Positions 25,617 to 35,700 of a stretch of 64,000 nt of DNA are shown piece after piece. The DNA lies in NCBI GenBank assembly GCA_947169885.1, contig CAMVRM010000001.1:62001-126000 (forward strand), in the 5' to 3' direction. The DNA is from an uncultured Ruminococcus sp. (lineage in GTDB: Bacteria; Bacillota; Clostridia; Oscillospirales; Ruminococcaceae). The notes below the pieces were generated by a model. The model ran no database searches, had not been told where the DNA came from, and saw only the letters and a list, made by a program, of their open reading frames with translations. Position 1 is the first letter of the stretch. Every line of letters starts with the position of its first letter. A program made the translations under genes and the position numbers.

Positions 25617-26762
25617 TCACCCGAGCCAAACAAAATTTCTGTCTTCGTTGATAAAATCAAAGTTGTGTATGAACAGCACCTGATCAGCGCCGTTATCTGC
25701 AACAAGCTCGCTTATCGTCCCCGTGTGGTAGTATCTCAGATCGGCAACCCATATCTCAGAGAACTTGTCCGCAAGCATAGGGAGCATCGCATTTGCGTAG
25801 CTGTCTTTCACAACAACAAGTTTTCTGCCGCCCTCAGCATTGGAGGTGATGTGCAAAAGCGCAAAATTTCCTCCAAGCAAAGCGCCGTACTTGTCCTTTT
25901 TGTCAAGCTGATCTTTGTCAACGAATGTGTCGGCAGTCCTGCCCTCCATGACATACTCTATATTGTAAACGCCCTCGGGGTTGAAATAATAGCCGAAGTT
26001 GTCGGGCTTTATCCCTGCCGCCGGAACTTTTGAATAAAGTGTGCCGTAGAAATCATAGCCGCTGATATACTCATAGGGCGCATCTGTGCCTGTTATGCCG
26101 CACTCGTCCAGCCACATATCAAGCGTTGCTCTTGCCGCCGAAGCCGTCCAGTGGTGGTCGGTGCGGTAGAACGCCTGAATGCCGTCATTCTGAAGCTGTA
26201 TCAGCCGCTCATAGGGGTCGATGAACTGGTCAAAATGCGTGGCATAGTTTTCCATTTTTTCGCTTTCTTTAATGTCAAGCTGTTTGTCGGTAACTGCGCC
26301 ATGAGGGAGTTTGTCAGCGTTTACCTCGATAGAATTCGGCACAAGTATCATGCCTACGGGAACAGAACAGCTGTCGGCAAAATCGCATATCATCTGCATA
26401 TTTTGGTCGAACTGACTGCTTCTGTCGAAACGCTGGAGCAGATAGCCGTTACTGCCGAAGTATACGCCGTTCTGGAATGTGCGTCCGCTCATGAGGTCGA
26501 AGCTTGTTTTGAGCGACATCATGCTGTCTTTCAGGAATATTTGATCGGACATATATTTTTCAGTGCCGCTCCCGAACTCGCCGCTCATGACCGCATCTGC
26601 GGAAAACTTCGGCTTTTGCGCAAGCGGACGGTTCTCCATTTCGGAGAAATCCCTGTCTTTGAGCAGGAAAGTCCCCAGCGAGAAAACCGCAAGATAGCCG
26701 ATGAACACGCCCGTCATTATCTTAGCAGGAAGTTTATTTCGTTTAATATCATCTTTTCGCAT
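25617..26762 (-). CDS. DHHW/AlgX-like protein partnering MBOAT
   Basis: 381 residues. One N-terminal membrane helix (KIMTGVFIGYLAVFSLGTFL) is followed by an external domain. The motif YRTDHHWTASA gives the family its name, and VVKDSYANAM carries the serine of an SGNH-like fold. Related proteins work with MBOAT acyltransferases to place acyl groups on extracellular polysaccharides (AlgJ/AlgX, DltD-like). It lies 227 bp downstream of the MBOAT gene, with the post-stop GC-rich element between them. The acceptor polymer is unknown. Confidence 0.8.
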   Translation of the reverse strand: MRKDDIKRNKLPAKIMTGVFIGYLAVFSLGTFLLKDRDFSEMENRPLAQKPKFSADAVMSGEFGSGTEKYMSDQIFLKDSMMSLKTSFDLMSGRTFQNGVYFGSNGYLLQRFDRSSQFDQNMQMICDFADSCSVPVGMILVPNSIEVNADKLPHGAVTDKQLDIKESEKMENYATHFDQFIDPYERLIQLQNDGIQAFYRTDHHWTASAARATLDMWLDECGITGTDAPYEYISGYDFYGTLYSKVPAAGIKPDNFGYYFNPEGVYNIEYVMEGRTADTFVDKDQLDKKDKYGALLGGNFALLHITSNAEGGRKLVVVKDSYANAMLPMLADKFSEIWVADLRYYHTGTISELVADNGADQVLFIHNFDFINEDRNFVWLG

Positions 26763-26879
26763 AGACAGGAGTTGCGCTCCTTTCCTTATTAATAATAAAC
26801 AGTACTGTTGGAATTATCTTTAACATATATTATAAAGTCAAAGTTAAACATAATAATGCCAAGAATAGCTCTAAACCCA

Positions 26880-26989
26880 TATGAAGCCCCCGAGCCGCAC
26901 AAAATGACCGTCCTCATCAAATGAAAGTGCGAGGGATATGAGCCGTCCGCCCGAGGACCCGTCCGCCCGAGGACCCCGAGAACCGAGCA
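26880..26989 (-). repeat. Post-stop GC-rich element, copy 2 (after MBOAT gene)
   Basis: Same element and orientation as after ktrB. The 5' module CCTCGGGCGGACGG is present twice in tandem, making this copy longer. Confidence 0.7.
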
Positions 26990-28402
26990 TCAAAAGCGGA
27001 AGTACAGGAATGGATTGAATGCACTTGAAGCGAGATACGCCGTTGAGAGTATCAGCATCGCCGCCGTGCAGACAGGCTCGATATACAGCTGGTACGCATT
27101 CGGGAATTTCTCGTTGAACTTTTGGTGGAGCGTGTCCATGAGCGGCGTTGAGCCGACTATAAGCACTATCATGAGCGGCAGGAACTGCGTGAACCAGAGC
27201 GATGTCTGCTCGTTCCAGATCGGCAAATGCCCCAGCCCGAACATATTCGCAAAGTTCGATTTGAGCTGTGCAGTGTCCTCAAATGCAAAGATACCCCAGC
27301 CGATCACTATGAAAAACAGCGCATAGATGTGCTGTAACACTTTTGGCAGGGTTTGCAGATGTTTGAGAAGAAGCAGTTTTTCGACCAGCAGAAGCACGCC
27401 GAAATAAAGCCCCCACAGCAGAAAGTTCCAGTTTGCGCCGTGCCAGAAACCTGTCAGACACCACACGATCATGATGTTCACGCACTGACGGACTTTGCCC
27501 TTGCGATTGCCGCCGAGAGGTATGTAAACATAGTCCCTGAACCATGAGGAAAGCGACATATGCCACCTGCGCCAGAACTCGGTTATCGACTGCGAGATAT
27601 AGGGATAGTTGAAGTTTTCGAGGAAGTCAAATCCAAGCATTCTTCCCATGCCGATAGCCATGTCGGAATAACCGCTGAAATCAAAGTATATCTGAAAAGT
27701 GTATGCGATAGTCCCGAGCCATGCCGCACCTACACTCAGCTTTGAACTGTCGGCGTGGCTTATCTCGTCAAACAGTATGTAGATGTTGTTTGCAAGAAGC
27801 GCTTTTTTAGCAAGTCCAACCGCAAATCTCTTAACGCCCGAAGCGAACTGCTCGGCTGAGAATCTGCGGTCGGAATTGAGCTGTTTTTCTATGTCGATGT
27901 AGCGGACGATAGGTCCTGCCACAAGCTGGGGGAACAGCGCAACATAAGTTCCAAGCGTGATGAAGTTCTTCTGCGGCTTGACCTCGCCCCTGTAAACGTC
28001 GATAACATATGACAGAGACTGGAAGCTGTAAAATGAAATGCCCACAGGTAGCGCTATCTCGGGGACTTTGAACACAGTTCCGAACAGCGAGTTTGTGTTC
28101 TCCACGAAAAAGGGTGTGTATTTAAAGAACAAAAGCAGTCCCATGTTCCACACAACAGCAAGCACTGTTGCAGTGAGTGCGACTGTTTTGCCATATTTTT
28201 TCTTGTCTGCGAACAGCCCTGTGAAATACGCCGCACCGATAGAAGTCAGCATGAGAAGTATATATTTCGGCTCGCCCCATGCGTAGAAAAACAGGCTGAC
28301 TATAAACAGGATCGTGTTTTTCAGGACCTTCGGGACTGCGAAATAAAGTGCAAAAACAACAGGCACGAACGCAAACAGGAATACCATGCTTGAAAAAACC
28401 AT
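26990..28402 (-). CDS. MBOAT-family O-acyltransferase (AlgI-like)
   Basis: 470 residues with about eleven membrane helices. The family signatures are QIYFDFSGYSDMAIGMGRML, EFWRRWHMSLSSWFRDYVY and the active-site His in TGFWHGANWNFLLWG. These enzymes pass acyl groups from the cytoplasmic side to an acceptor outside the membrane. It lies in a cluster with an SGNH protein, a DUF4358 lipoprotein and a DHHW protein, so O-acetylation of a surface polysaccharide is likely (inference). The stop is followed at once by the GC-rich post-stop element. Confidence 0.9.
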   Translation of the reverse strand: MVFSSMVFLFAFVPVVFALYFAVPKVLKNTILFIVSLFFYAWGEPKYILLMLTSIGAAYFTGLFADKKKYGKTVALTATVLAVVWNMGLLLFFKYTPFFVENTNSLFGTVFKVPEIALPVGISFYSFQSLSYVIDVYRGEVKPQKNFITLGTYVALFPQLVAGPIVRYIDIEKQLNSDRRFSAEQFASGVKRFAVGLAKKALLANNIYILFDEISHADSSKLSVGAAWLGTIAYTFQIYFDFSGYSDMAIGMGRMLGFDFLENFNYPYISQSITEFWRRWHMSLSSWFRDYVYIPLGGNRKGKVRQCVNIMIVWCLTGFWHGANWNFLLWGLYFGVLLLVEKLLLLKHLQTLPKVLQHIYALFFIVIGWGIFAFEDTAQLKSNFANMFGLGHLPIWNEQTSLWFTQFLPLMIVLIVGSTPLMDTLHQKFNEKFPNAYQLYIEPVCTAAMLILSTAYLASSAFNPFLYFRF

Positions 28403-28451
28403 AATATTACTCCGAAAAATTACAGCGGAAGCAATAGATAACTCCCGCCTA

Positions 28452-28538
28452 GATAAGATAAACAGATAAGAGATAACCGATAAGAGATATGGAGTTCTGC
28501 TTCACTCATATTATCTTACCTTTTATCTCTTGTCAATA
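28452..28538. repeat. AGATAAGAGATAAC-type hairpin
   Basis: Repeats of ATAAGAGATA lie opposite TTATCTCTTGTC, forming a long imperfect stem at the 3' side of the DUF4358 gene. It is the same family as the sequences after 4870, 7249, 39093 and 50371. Confidence 0.5.
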
Positions 28539-28546
28539 GTTAGTTT

Positions 28547-29074
28547 TTATCCGATTATTTCTTTTGCCTTTGCGTTGTCGTTGCTCAGACACATATAAAC
28601 AGAATTGCCGTTTACGATAAGCACGGGATCGTTGAGTTTCGGAAGTTCATCGGGGTTGTAGCCCTCAACAGCCTTTATCTGAGCGGCGATCCTTGCTTCG
28701 CAGGCAGCTTTTATGTCAGCCGCAGCCGCTTCGTCAGCCGCATCAAAGCAGGCGATCTCCTCGGCAGTCGAAACGCCGCCGACATAGACTTTGCCGTCAG
28801 TGTACTTGTCCGCAGCGATGCCGTATATCTTCTCGATCATCTCGGGCGAAAGGGGATTGAGCTGGTCGACATACTCGATGCCGTTGAACAGTTCGTCAGC
28901 CATTTCGGTCGCAGTCTTTGAAGCCGCCTGTTCCTCGCCGCCCTGATCCTGTGTCTGAGCCTGTGCAGGTTCAGCGCTGCTTTCGCTGCTGCTGTCACTT
29001 TCGCCGCAGGCAGTCATCATTGACGCTGCCATAACTGCGGCAGCAAGTACGCAAATGCTTTTTTTCATTTTCAT
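28547..29074 (-). CDS. DUF4358-type lipoprotein
   Basis: 175 residues. Lipoprotein signal MKMKKSICVLAAAVMAA with MTAC, then a Gln/Glu/Ser linker. The domain (EMADELFNGIEYVDQLNPLS ... YGIAADKYTDGKVYVGG) fits DUF4358, small extracytoplasmic proteins usually encoded beside MBOAT and SGNH genes in Clostridia. The exact role is not known. It starts 27 bp after the SGNH gene and is clearly in its operon. Confidence 0.78.
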   Translation of the reverse strand: MKMKKSICVLAAAVMAASMMTACGESDSSSESSAEPAQAQTQDQGGEEQAASKTATEMADELFNGIEYVDQLNPLSPEMIEKIYGIAADKYTDGKVYVGGVSTAEEIACFDAADEAAAADIKAACEARIAAQIKAVEGYNPDELPKLNDPVLIVNGNSVYMCLSNDNAKAKEIIG

Positions 29075-29101
29075 TTTCTTTTTCCTTTCCGTTACACAGC
29101 T

Positions 29102-30007
29102 TTACGCATTGTTCGCCATGGGAACAAGATACGCAAGCAAGTCTATCCATTTTAAGCAGTAATCCTTAGTGAAATGTATGCCGTCAGCTGCTGCGTCCTC
29201 GGGGAGCATACCTGTTTCGTCCTTGAAGAAGGAGTTTATTTCGAGGTAATTCGTACCCGTCTGTGCAGCCACCTGCTTGACATACTGCTCGTTGAATGCG
29301 TCGATGTTTTCGTTGGTGAATATTTCGTTTTCATAAGCCGCCGCAGGACTTACAGGCAGAACTGACTGGATATAGATCTGTGCAGTTGGCTGAACAGCCT
29401 TTATCTGAGTAACAAGGTCAACATAATCGGCAACAAAAGTTTCAGGCGAAGGCCAGCCGAGTTCGTTTATGCCGAACATGATGAAGATCCGGCTGTAAGG
29501 CTTCTGACTTGCGCCATCGATGACTGTTCCCATGTTGCCGTTTTCAAGCGTTATGACCTGTTCGGTGAGCGCAGAACTGATGTTCAGACCCTGCGAAGCG
29601 TAGAAATCAGCCTTTGCTTTGTCACCGTTGAGTTCAAGACCAACAGTCCTTGAATCTCCGATGAAGCAGGCATCGGAGAAGTCGTCCTTCATTGCAGCGC
29701 CTTTGAAAATGTCACCGCCGCTGCTCGTATCGGGACTGCTCTCGGTTGTCTGCGGATCGGCAGCAGAACTTGTGGTGTCAGTCACCGCCGAAGTGTCTGT
29801 TTTTTTCTTCTTTTTGGTCTTTTTCTTGCTCTCGGTCTGAGAGGTCTCGGTTGTGCTTTTCTTTGCGGAAACAGGCATAAGACCGTTTTTTCTGCCTGTA
29901 ACGGCAGTATTTATCGTCCAGCCGACAACGAACACGATCAATGCCAGTGAAACAATTGAGATAATTCCCTGCTGAAGTCTGAGGCGCTGTTTTCTCACTT
30001 TATTCAT
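29102..30007 (-). CDS. Membrane-anchored SGNH/GDSL hydrolase-like protein
   Basis: 301 residues. One N-terminal helix (GIISIVSLALIVFVVGWTI), then a Lys/Thr/Ser-rich linker. The SGNH domain has block I ACFIGDSRTVG (Ser), block III MFGINELGWPS (Asn) and block V DGIHFT (Asp and His). Such proteins transfer or remove acetyl groups on surface glycans. It is the first gene of the 30.0-24.7 kb cluster, with a promoter at 30044-30072. Confidence 0.85.
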   Translation of the reverse strand: MNKVRKQRLRLQQGIISIVSLALIVFVVGWTINTAVTGRKNGLMPVSAKKSTTETSQTESKKKTKKKKKTDTSAVTDTTSSAADPQTTESSPDTSSGGDIFKGAAMKDDFSDACFIGDSRTVGLELNGDKAKADFYASQGLNISSALTEQVITLENGNMGTVIDGASQKPYSRIFIMFGINELGWPSPETFVADYVDLVTQIKAVQPTAQIYIQSVLPVSPAAAYENEIFTNENIDAFNEQYVKQVAAQTGTNYLEINSFFKDETGMLPEDAAADGIHFTKDYCLKWIDLLAYLVPMANNA

Positions 30008-30043
30008 GCGGTAAGTTTCCTTTCAAATAAGAAATATATTATT

Positions 30044-30072
30044 ATTATACCACATTTTTCTTATCAAATCAA
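30044..30072 (-). promoter_or_regulatory. Promoter of envelope acylation cluster
   Basis: Minus-strand TTGATT, 17 bp, TATAAT. Confidence 0.65.
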
Positions 30073-30105
30073 GTGCAGTGCAAAAAAATATTTTATTCAG
30101 CAAGT

Positions 30106-31296
30106 TTATTTGCTGTCTGCCTTGATGTCTTCGAGAAATTCACCTATGCGTTTGAGCGCTTCTTTGAGGTGACTGAGCGAATAGGCATAGCTTACTCTGA
30201 CGAAGCCCTCACCGCAAGCGCCGAAATTGTTTCCGGGGACAACTGCGACTTTCTTTGAGTATACAAGACGCTCGCAGAATTCATCGCTCGAAAGTCCCGT
30301 TGAACGTATGCAGGGGAACACATAGAACGCACCCTGCGGCTCAAAACAGGTCAGCCCCAGCTTGTTGAAGCCGTCCACCACAAAGCGGCGGCGCATATCA
30401 TACTCATTGCGCATTTTCGCAACATCTTCCATGCACTCGCTGAGCGCCGTGACTGCCGCATACTGACTGGTAGTCGGCGATGACATGATGCAGTACTGAT
30501 GCAGTTTCAGCATATGCTTCATGATACCCTCGGGCGCACACGCAAATCCAAGTCTCCAACCCGTCATCGCAAAGGACTTCGAGAAGCCGTTTATAAGCAC
30601 AGTGCGCTCTTTCATGCCTTCAAGCTCGACTATCGAGAAGTGACTTCCCGAATATGTAAGCTCGGAATAGATCTCATCGGTAATGACGAATATGTTCGTA
30701 TCTCTCAGTACCTCGGCGATAGGCTCTAAGTCCTCCCTGCGCATGACCGCACCTGTCGGGTTGTTCGGGAAGGGGAGTATCAGAAGCTTTGTCTTAGGTG
30801 TGATAGCGGCTTTGAGTTCCTCGGCAGTAAGGCGGAATTCGTTCTCCACCTTAGTTTCCAGCGGAACGGGTATGCCGCCCATTATGCTGACTATCGGCGA
30901 GTAACAAACAAAGCACGGCTCGACCACCAGCACTTCGTCACCGGGGGTAACAAGCGCTCTGATAGCAAGGTCTATCGCCTCAGAACCGCCGACTGTCACC
31001 AGTATCTCATGCTCTGGGTCATATTCGGTGTGAACGCTGTTTTTCACATAACCTGCGATCTCACGGCGCAGTTCTATAAGACCGGAGTTCGCTGTGTAGC
31101 AGGTGCGGCCCTTTTCAAGCGTTTCGATAGCCGCTTTGCGCACTCTCCACGGTGTCTTGAAGTCAGGCTCGCCAACGCCCAGCGAGATAACGCCCTCTAA
31201 CTGATTAGCGATGTCGAAGAACTTGCGTATCCCCGACGGCTTCATCTCAACGGCGTTTTTGTTCATAAGTTTATCGTAATCCATGCTCACAGACAT
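30106..31296 (-). CDS. PLP-dependent class I/II aminotransferase
   Basis: 396 residues. Fold-type I signatures: SLGVGEPDFKTPW near the N-terminus, PNNPTGAV in the middle, and the PLP lysine in INGFSKSFAMTGWRLG. It probably transaminates an aromatic, aspartate or branched-chain amino acid; the exact substrate cannot be read off. Its start overlaps the preceding Lrp-type regulator gene by 10 bp. A pairing of Lrp/AsnC regulator and aminotransferase is common, and the regulator may sense the amino acid made or used. Confidence 0.87.
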   Translation of the reverse strand: MSVSMDYDKLMNKNAVEMKPSGIRKFFDIANQLEGVISLGVGEPDFKTPWRVRKAAIETLEKGRTCYTANSGLIELRREIAGYVKNSVHTEYDPEHEILVTVGGSEAIDLAIRALVTPGDEVLVVEPCFVCYSPIVSIMGGIPVPLETKVENEFRLTAEELKAAITPKTKLLILPFPNNPTGAVMRREDLEPIAEVLRDTNIFVITDEIYSELTYSGSHFSIVELEGMKERTVLINGFSKSFAMTGWRLGFACAPEGIMKHMLKLHQYCIMSSPTTSQYAAVTALSECMEDVAKMRNEYDMRRRFVVDGFNKLGLTCFEPQGAFYVFPCIRSTGLSSDEFCERLVYSKKVAVVPGNNFGACGEGFVRVSYAYSLSHLKEALKRIGEFLEDIKADSK

Positions 31297-31766
31297 ACCA
31301 TTCCTCTCTCGTCCTTGTCCTCAGCGCAGATCTTAACGCCGTTCTGCTTGTAAGCCCTCAGACGGAAGTGTGTAGCAGTTGCAGTAACTGCATCTATTGC
31401 CGCAAGTCTTTCCGCAACAAAGTGCGAAACTTCTCTGATGTTGCTGCCCGTAACGGTAACAAGAACGTCATAAGAACCGCTCATGAGCATTACCGACTCA
31501 ACTTCTTCATAGCCTGCGATCTGCTGTGCTATCTCGTCAAAACCGCTTCTTGACTGCGGAGTGACTTTAAGTTCGATGAACGCCGTCACAGAGTTGGGGT
31601 CAGCGGCGCTGTCGTCGATTATCGCAGTATAGCCCTTGATTATGCCCTGTGCTTCAAGTTCGGCGATCTGACCAGCCACCTCAGCTTCCGAAATGCCGAG
31701 CATAACAGCAAGTTCGGCGTTGGTAAGACGTGAGTTCTGTCTTAACAGTTTCAGTAAATTATCCAT
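31287..31766 (-). CDS. Lrp/AsnC-family transcriptional regulator
   Basis: 159 residues. N-terminal helix-turn-helix (NAELAVMLGISEAEVAGQIA), then a RAM effector domain with FIELKVTPQSRSGFDE and VMLMSGSYDVLVTVTG. Lrp proteins form octamers and sense amino acids. The C-terminal extension (KICAEDKDERGM) overlaps the aminotransferase start, so the two are translated together. It is 15 bp after the Nudix gene. Confidence 0.87.
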   Translation of the reverse strand: MDNLLKLLRQNSRLTNAELAVMLGISEAEVAGQIAELEAQGIIKGYTAIIDDSAADPNSVTAFIELKVTPQSRSGFDEIAQQIAGYEEVESVMLMSGSYDVLVTVTGSNIREVSHFVAERLAAIDAVTATATHFRLRAYKQNGVKICAEDKDERGMVCL

Positions 31767-31781
31767 ATTTATTTGCCCTCC

Positions 31782-32318
31782 TTAGCGATCCTTTAAATAA
31801 TCATTTTCTGTAATATACTCCCAAGCCCATTCAAGAACGGGAAGTTCTCTGTTCGCAATGAGCCGCCCCAAGCGTGTCTCGGAGCATCTTTTATACTCTT
31901 TCACAGCCTGCCCGTAAGTAACTTTCAGCATCGAAAGATGATACTTCTCGGCTTCGTCCTGCGTAAGAGCATTTTCTCCCAAGCTTTTCAGCCTGCAAAG
32001 ATAGTAATTATTGATATTGTGCCGATGTATAAGATTGTAGAAGTCGTTCACGACCCCTATCTTGCAGAGTATCTCAGCATCTGCGCCCAGTTCTTCTTTC
32101 AGTTCACGCACGAGTGCTTCGGTCAGCTGTTCGCCCTGCTCAACGCCGCCGCCTGATGTTTCGATAAGTTCAGCACTGCCGAATTCATCATCACGGTGCG
32201 CTCTCACAAAGTAAAACCAGCCCTCACTGTCAAAGACTATCGCCCTAACTATCTGCCTGTCGTGATCGGTATAAGTAAAGTCCCACTGAGTATCATTAAG
32301 TTCCAGATCCAACTCCAC
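31782..32318 (-). CDS. Nudix hydrolase
   Basis: 178 residues. The Nudix box is intact: GGGVEQGE, seven residues, then RELKEELGA, giving the metal-binding Glu cluster. The substrate class cannot be told; the aromatic-rich C-terminus suggests a nucleotide-sugar or dNTP-type target. It starts 7 bp after the DUF1294 gene and runs into the Lrp gene, so it is part of the purL-downstream set. Confidence 0.87.
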   Translation of the reverse strand: MELDLELNDTQWDFTYTDHDRQIVRAIVFDSEGWFYFVRAHRDDEFGSAELIETSGGGVEQGEQLTEALVRELKEELGADAEILCKIGVVNDFYNLIHRHNINNYYLCRLKSLGENALTQDEAEKYHLSMLKVTYGQAVKEYKRCSETRLGRLIANRELPVLEWAWEYITENDYLKDR

Positions 32319-32325
32319 AGCTTTC

Positions 32326-32688
32326 TCAGCCTCCTTTGACCCTTATATAAAGCAGTCCGCAGACAGCCGCCCAGCCGACAAGCATTATCGGAACGCCTGC
32401 CTTGAATTTGAGTTTGCGTATCTTGTGCCGAAAGACAGTCATTCCGAGCGCCGCCCCAAAAGAGCCGAACATAAAACTCAGCCACAACAGTACCCTCTCG
32501 GGGATACGGCGGGTTTTTCTGCCGCTTTTTATGCCGTTTGAAACTGCGATCCCCTTGTCGATGCCGTAAGCCGCAAAGGTCAGGATGCTCATGACTGCCG
32601 AAGCCGCAAGGAACAGCCAAAACACTGTTTCAGCCGTCTTGCCGTTCGGCAGTAATCTGAACATCAGTTCTCTTATTGTACCGAGCAT
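32326..32688 (-). CDS. DUF1294 membrane protein
   Basis: 120 residues with three or four membrane helices. The family hallmarks are AAYGIDKGIA, RRIPERVLL, SFGAALGM and FRHKIRKLKF. DUF1294 proteins are small inner-membrane proteins of unknown function, in some species fused to a cold-shock domain. It begins 30 bp after purL ends, so read-through is likely. Confidence 0.83.
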   Translation of the reverse strand: MLGTIRELMFRLLPNGKTAETVFWLFLAASAVMSILTFAAYGIDKGIAVSNGIKSGRKTRRIPERVLLWLSFMFGSFGAALGMTVFRHKIRKLKFKAGVPIMLVGWAAVCGLLYIRVKGG

Positions 32689-32718
32689 AAGATAACCGTT
32701 TGTATATTTTTGTATCTC

Positions 32719-35700
32719 TTACTTGAAATACTTCACGCCGTTCTCAAAGATCTGCTGATCCTTTTCGCCGGGAACGTTCTTGCAAACGCCGTTGCCTTTT
32801 CTTTCCGAGTGACCCATTTTTCCGAAAACTCTTCCGTCAGGAGAAGTGATGCCCTCGATAGCCTGAACGGAGGTATTTGGGTTGCACTGAATGTCATAAG
32901 TGGGAACGCCGTCAAAGTCAACGTACTGCGTAGCGATCTGACCGTTTGCCGCAAGCTTTGCAACTTCCTCGGCAGTTGCCACGAAACGTCCCTCGCCGTG
33001 CGAGATAGCGATATTGTGGATGTCGCCAACGTTGCAGGAAGCGAGCCACGGGCTCTTGTTCGAGGCGATGCGTGTGTTGACCATTTTCGACTGGTGACGT
33101 GCAATGGTGTTGAAAGTCAGTGTCGGAGAATCATTTCTCATGGGAACTATCTCGCCGTAAGGCACAAGACCAAGCTTGACAAGTGCCTGGAAGCCGTTGC
33201 AGATACCCAGCATAAGTCCGTCACGGTTTTTCAGCAGGTCGTGGATAGCGTCTGTAAGTCTGGGGTTTCTCAGGAACGAAACGATGAACTTGCCCGAACC
33301 GTCAGGCTCGTCACCGCCCGAGAATCCGCCGGGAAGCATTACTATCTGCGACTGCTTGATAAGCTTTTCCATTTCGTCCACCGACTGTTCGATCATTTCG
33401 CCTGTGAGGTTTCTGATAACGAATATCTCAGCCTCAGCGCCTGCCTGCTCGAATGCTCTTGCGGTATCGTATTCGCAGTTAGTACCGGGGAATACGGGGA
33501 TAAGCACCTTAGGCTTTGCAACTTTTATAGCAGGTGCTTTGCGCTCAGCCGCCTCGAAGGAATATACCTCGGGCTTTTCGGCAGGCTCGTCAACGTGTGT
33601 CGGGAATACAGGCTCAAGCTTGTTCTCCCAAAGGCTTTCCAGCTTCATGCAGTCAATGGTATAGCCATTATTAATAGTATAGCTCTCGGCAGTCTCGCCG
33701 ATGATGCGCATATCAGTCTCAGCACCGTCAGCAAGTTCGATAACGAATGCACCGTAGCAGGGGCTGAACAATTCAGCGGCAGTCAGCTTATCGGTGAACT
33801 TGAAGCCTATGCGGTTGCCGAAGCCCATTTTCGCAACTGCTTCCGCAACGCCGCCCTTTGCGGTGGTGAAACAGCTGAGTACTTTCTTCTCGGCAGTGAG
33901 CGCTTCGACTTTCCTGAATACTTCTTTGAGCGAATCGAACTTAACAAGTCCGTTCTCGTCATATTCGGGTGCGATGTAAGCAACCTTACTGCCTGCTTTC
34001 TTGAATTCGTCGGAAACAACGCTGTCAACATCGGTAACAGCGACCGCAAAGCTTACCAGCGTAGGCGGAACATCTATATGCTCGAACGTTCCCGACATCG
34101 AGTCCTTGCCGCCGATAGCCGCACAGCCAAGCTCGCACTGAGCCTTGTAAGCGCCCAGCAGTGCCGAGAAAGGCTTGCCCCATCTTTCGGGATCGTTCTG
34201 TGTTCTTTCAAAATACTCCTGGAATGTCAGACGAACGCCCTCATACTTGCCGCCTGCCGCAACGATCTTCGCAACAGACTCAACAACTGCGCTCATAGCA
34301 CCGTGATAAGGGCTTTGTGAAGAAAGGTAAGGGTCATAGCCCCAGCCCATGAGCGAAACGGTAGTAGTCTCGCCGCCGATAACGGGTATCTTTGCAGCCA
34401 TAGCCTGCGAGGGTGTGTTCTGATATTTGCCGCCGTAGGGCATGAGGACTGTGCCTGCGCCGATAGTCGAGTCAAAACGCTCGACAAGACCTTTCTGCGA
34501 GCAAACGTTCAGGTCAGAGATCATGCTCTCCCAGTGTTCGGGGGTGTCCTCGCCTGCTTCAAAGCCGACAGTCGGAGCAGGAACGGAAACAGTAGTGTGC
34601 TTTTCAGCGCCGTTGGAGTTTAAGAATTCTCTCGACAGGTCAACGATAGTGTTGCCGCACCAGTTCATTTTAAGTCTGGGTTCGCTCTTTACTTCTGCAA
34701 CAAGTGTTGCTTCAAGGTTTTCCTTTGCAGCCTCTGCCATGAACTTGTCAACATCTTCACGGGCGATAACAACTGCCATTCTCTCCTGAGACTCAGAGAT
34801 AGCAAGCTCTGTTCCGTCAAGACCGTCATATTTCTTGGTAACAGAATCAAGGTCGATAACAAGACCGTCAGTCAGTTCGCCGATAGCAACGGAAACACCG
34901 CCTGCGCCGAAGTCGTTGCAGCGCTTTATCATGGAAGTAACGGTGGGGTTGCGGAACAGTCTCTGAAGTTTTCTCTCCTCGGGAGCGTTGCCCTTTTGTA
35001 CCTCAGCACCGCAGCTTTCGAGCGAATGGAGCGTGTGGGACTTTGAAGAACCCGTAGCACCGCCGCAGCCGTCACGTCCTGTCTTTCCGCCGAGCAGTAT
35101 AACAACATCGCCCTCGGCAGGTCTTTCACGGCGGACGATAGCAGCGGGAGCAGCGCCGATAACTGCGCCTATCTCCATTCTCTTTGCGGCATAACCGGGG
35201 TGATAAACTTCGCTTACGTGACCTGTTGCAAGTCCGATCTGGTTGCCGTAGGAGCTGTAACCGTTTGCAGCAGTAACAGTGATCTTGCGCTGGGGAAGTT
35301 TGCCCTCCATAGTGTCCTCAACGGGAACGAGGGGATCAGCAGCACCCGTCACACGCATAGCCTGATAAACATAGCTTCTTCCCGACAGCGGATCACGGAT
35401 AGCACCGCCAAGACAGGTAGCCGCACCGCCGAAAGGCTCGATCTCAGTGGGGTGGTTGTGAGTTTCGTTCTTGAACATCAGCAGCCAGTCCTCGTCCTTG
35501 CCGTTGTTGTCAACAGTTATCCTGATAGAGCAGGCGTTGATCTCCTCGCTCTCGTCAAGATCGTCAAGAAGTCCTGCCTTGCGAAGCTGCTTTGCGCCGA
35601 TAACAGCAAGATCCATGAGCGTTTCGGGCTTGTCCGTCCTGCCTGCATAGAGATCGGCTCTTGCAGCCTTGTATTCGTTGTAGGTATCCTTTATATAGTC

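Noticed and set aside
32710-34320. A 536-codon plus-strand open frame opposite purL
   Set aside because: purL is a full-length, motif-complete gene on the other strand. The long frame is its antisense shadow, as are the frames opposite ilvB (54007-55359) and serC (58878-59999).
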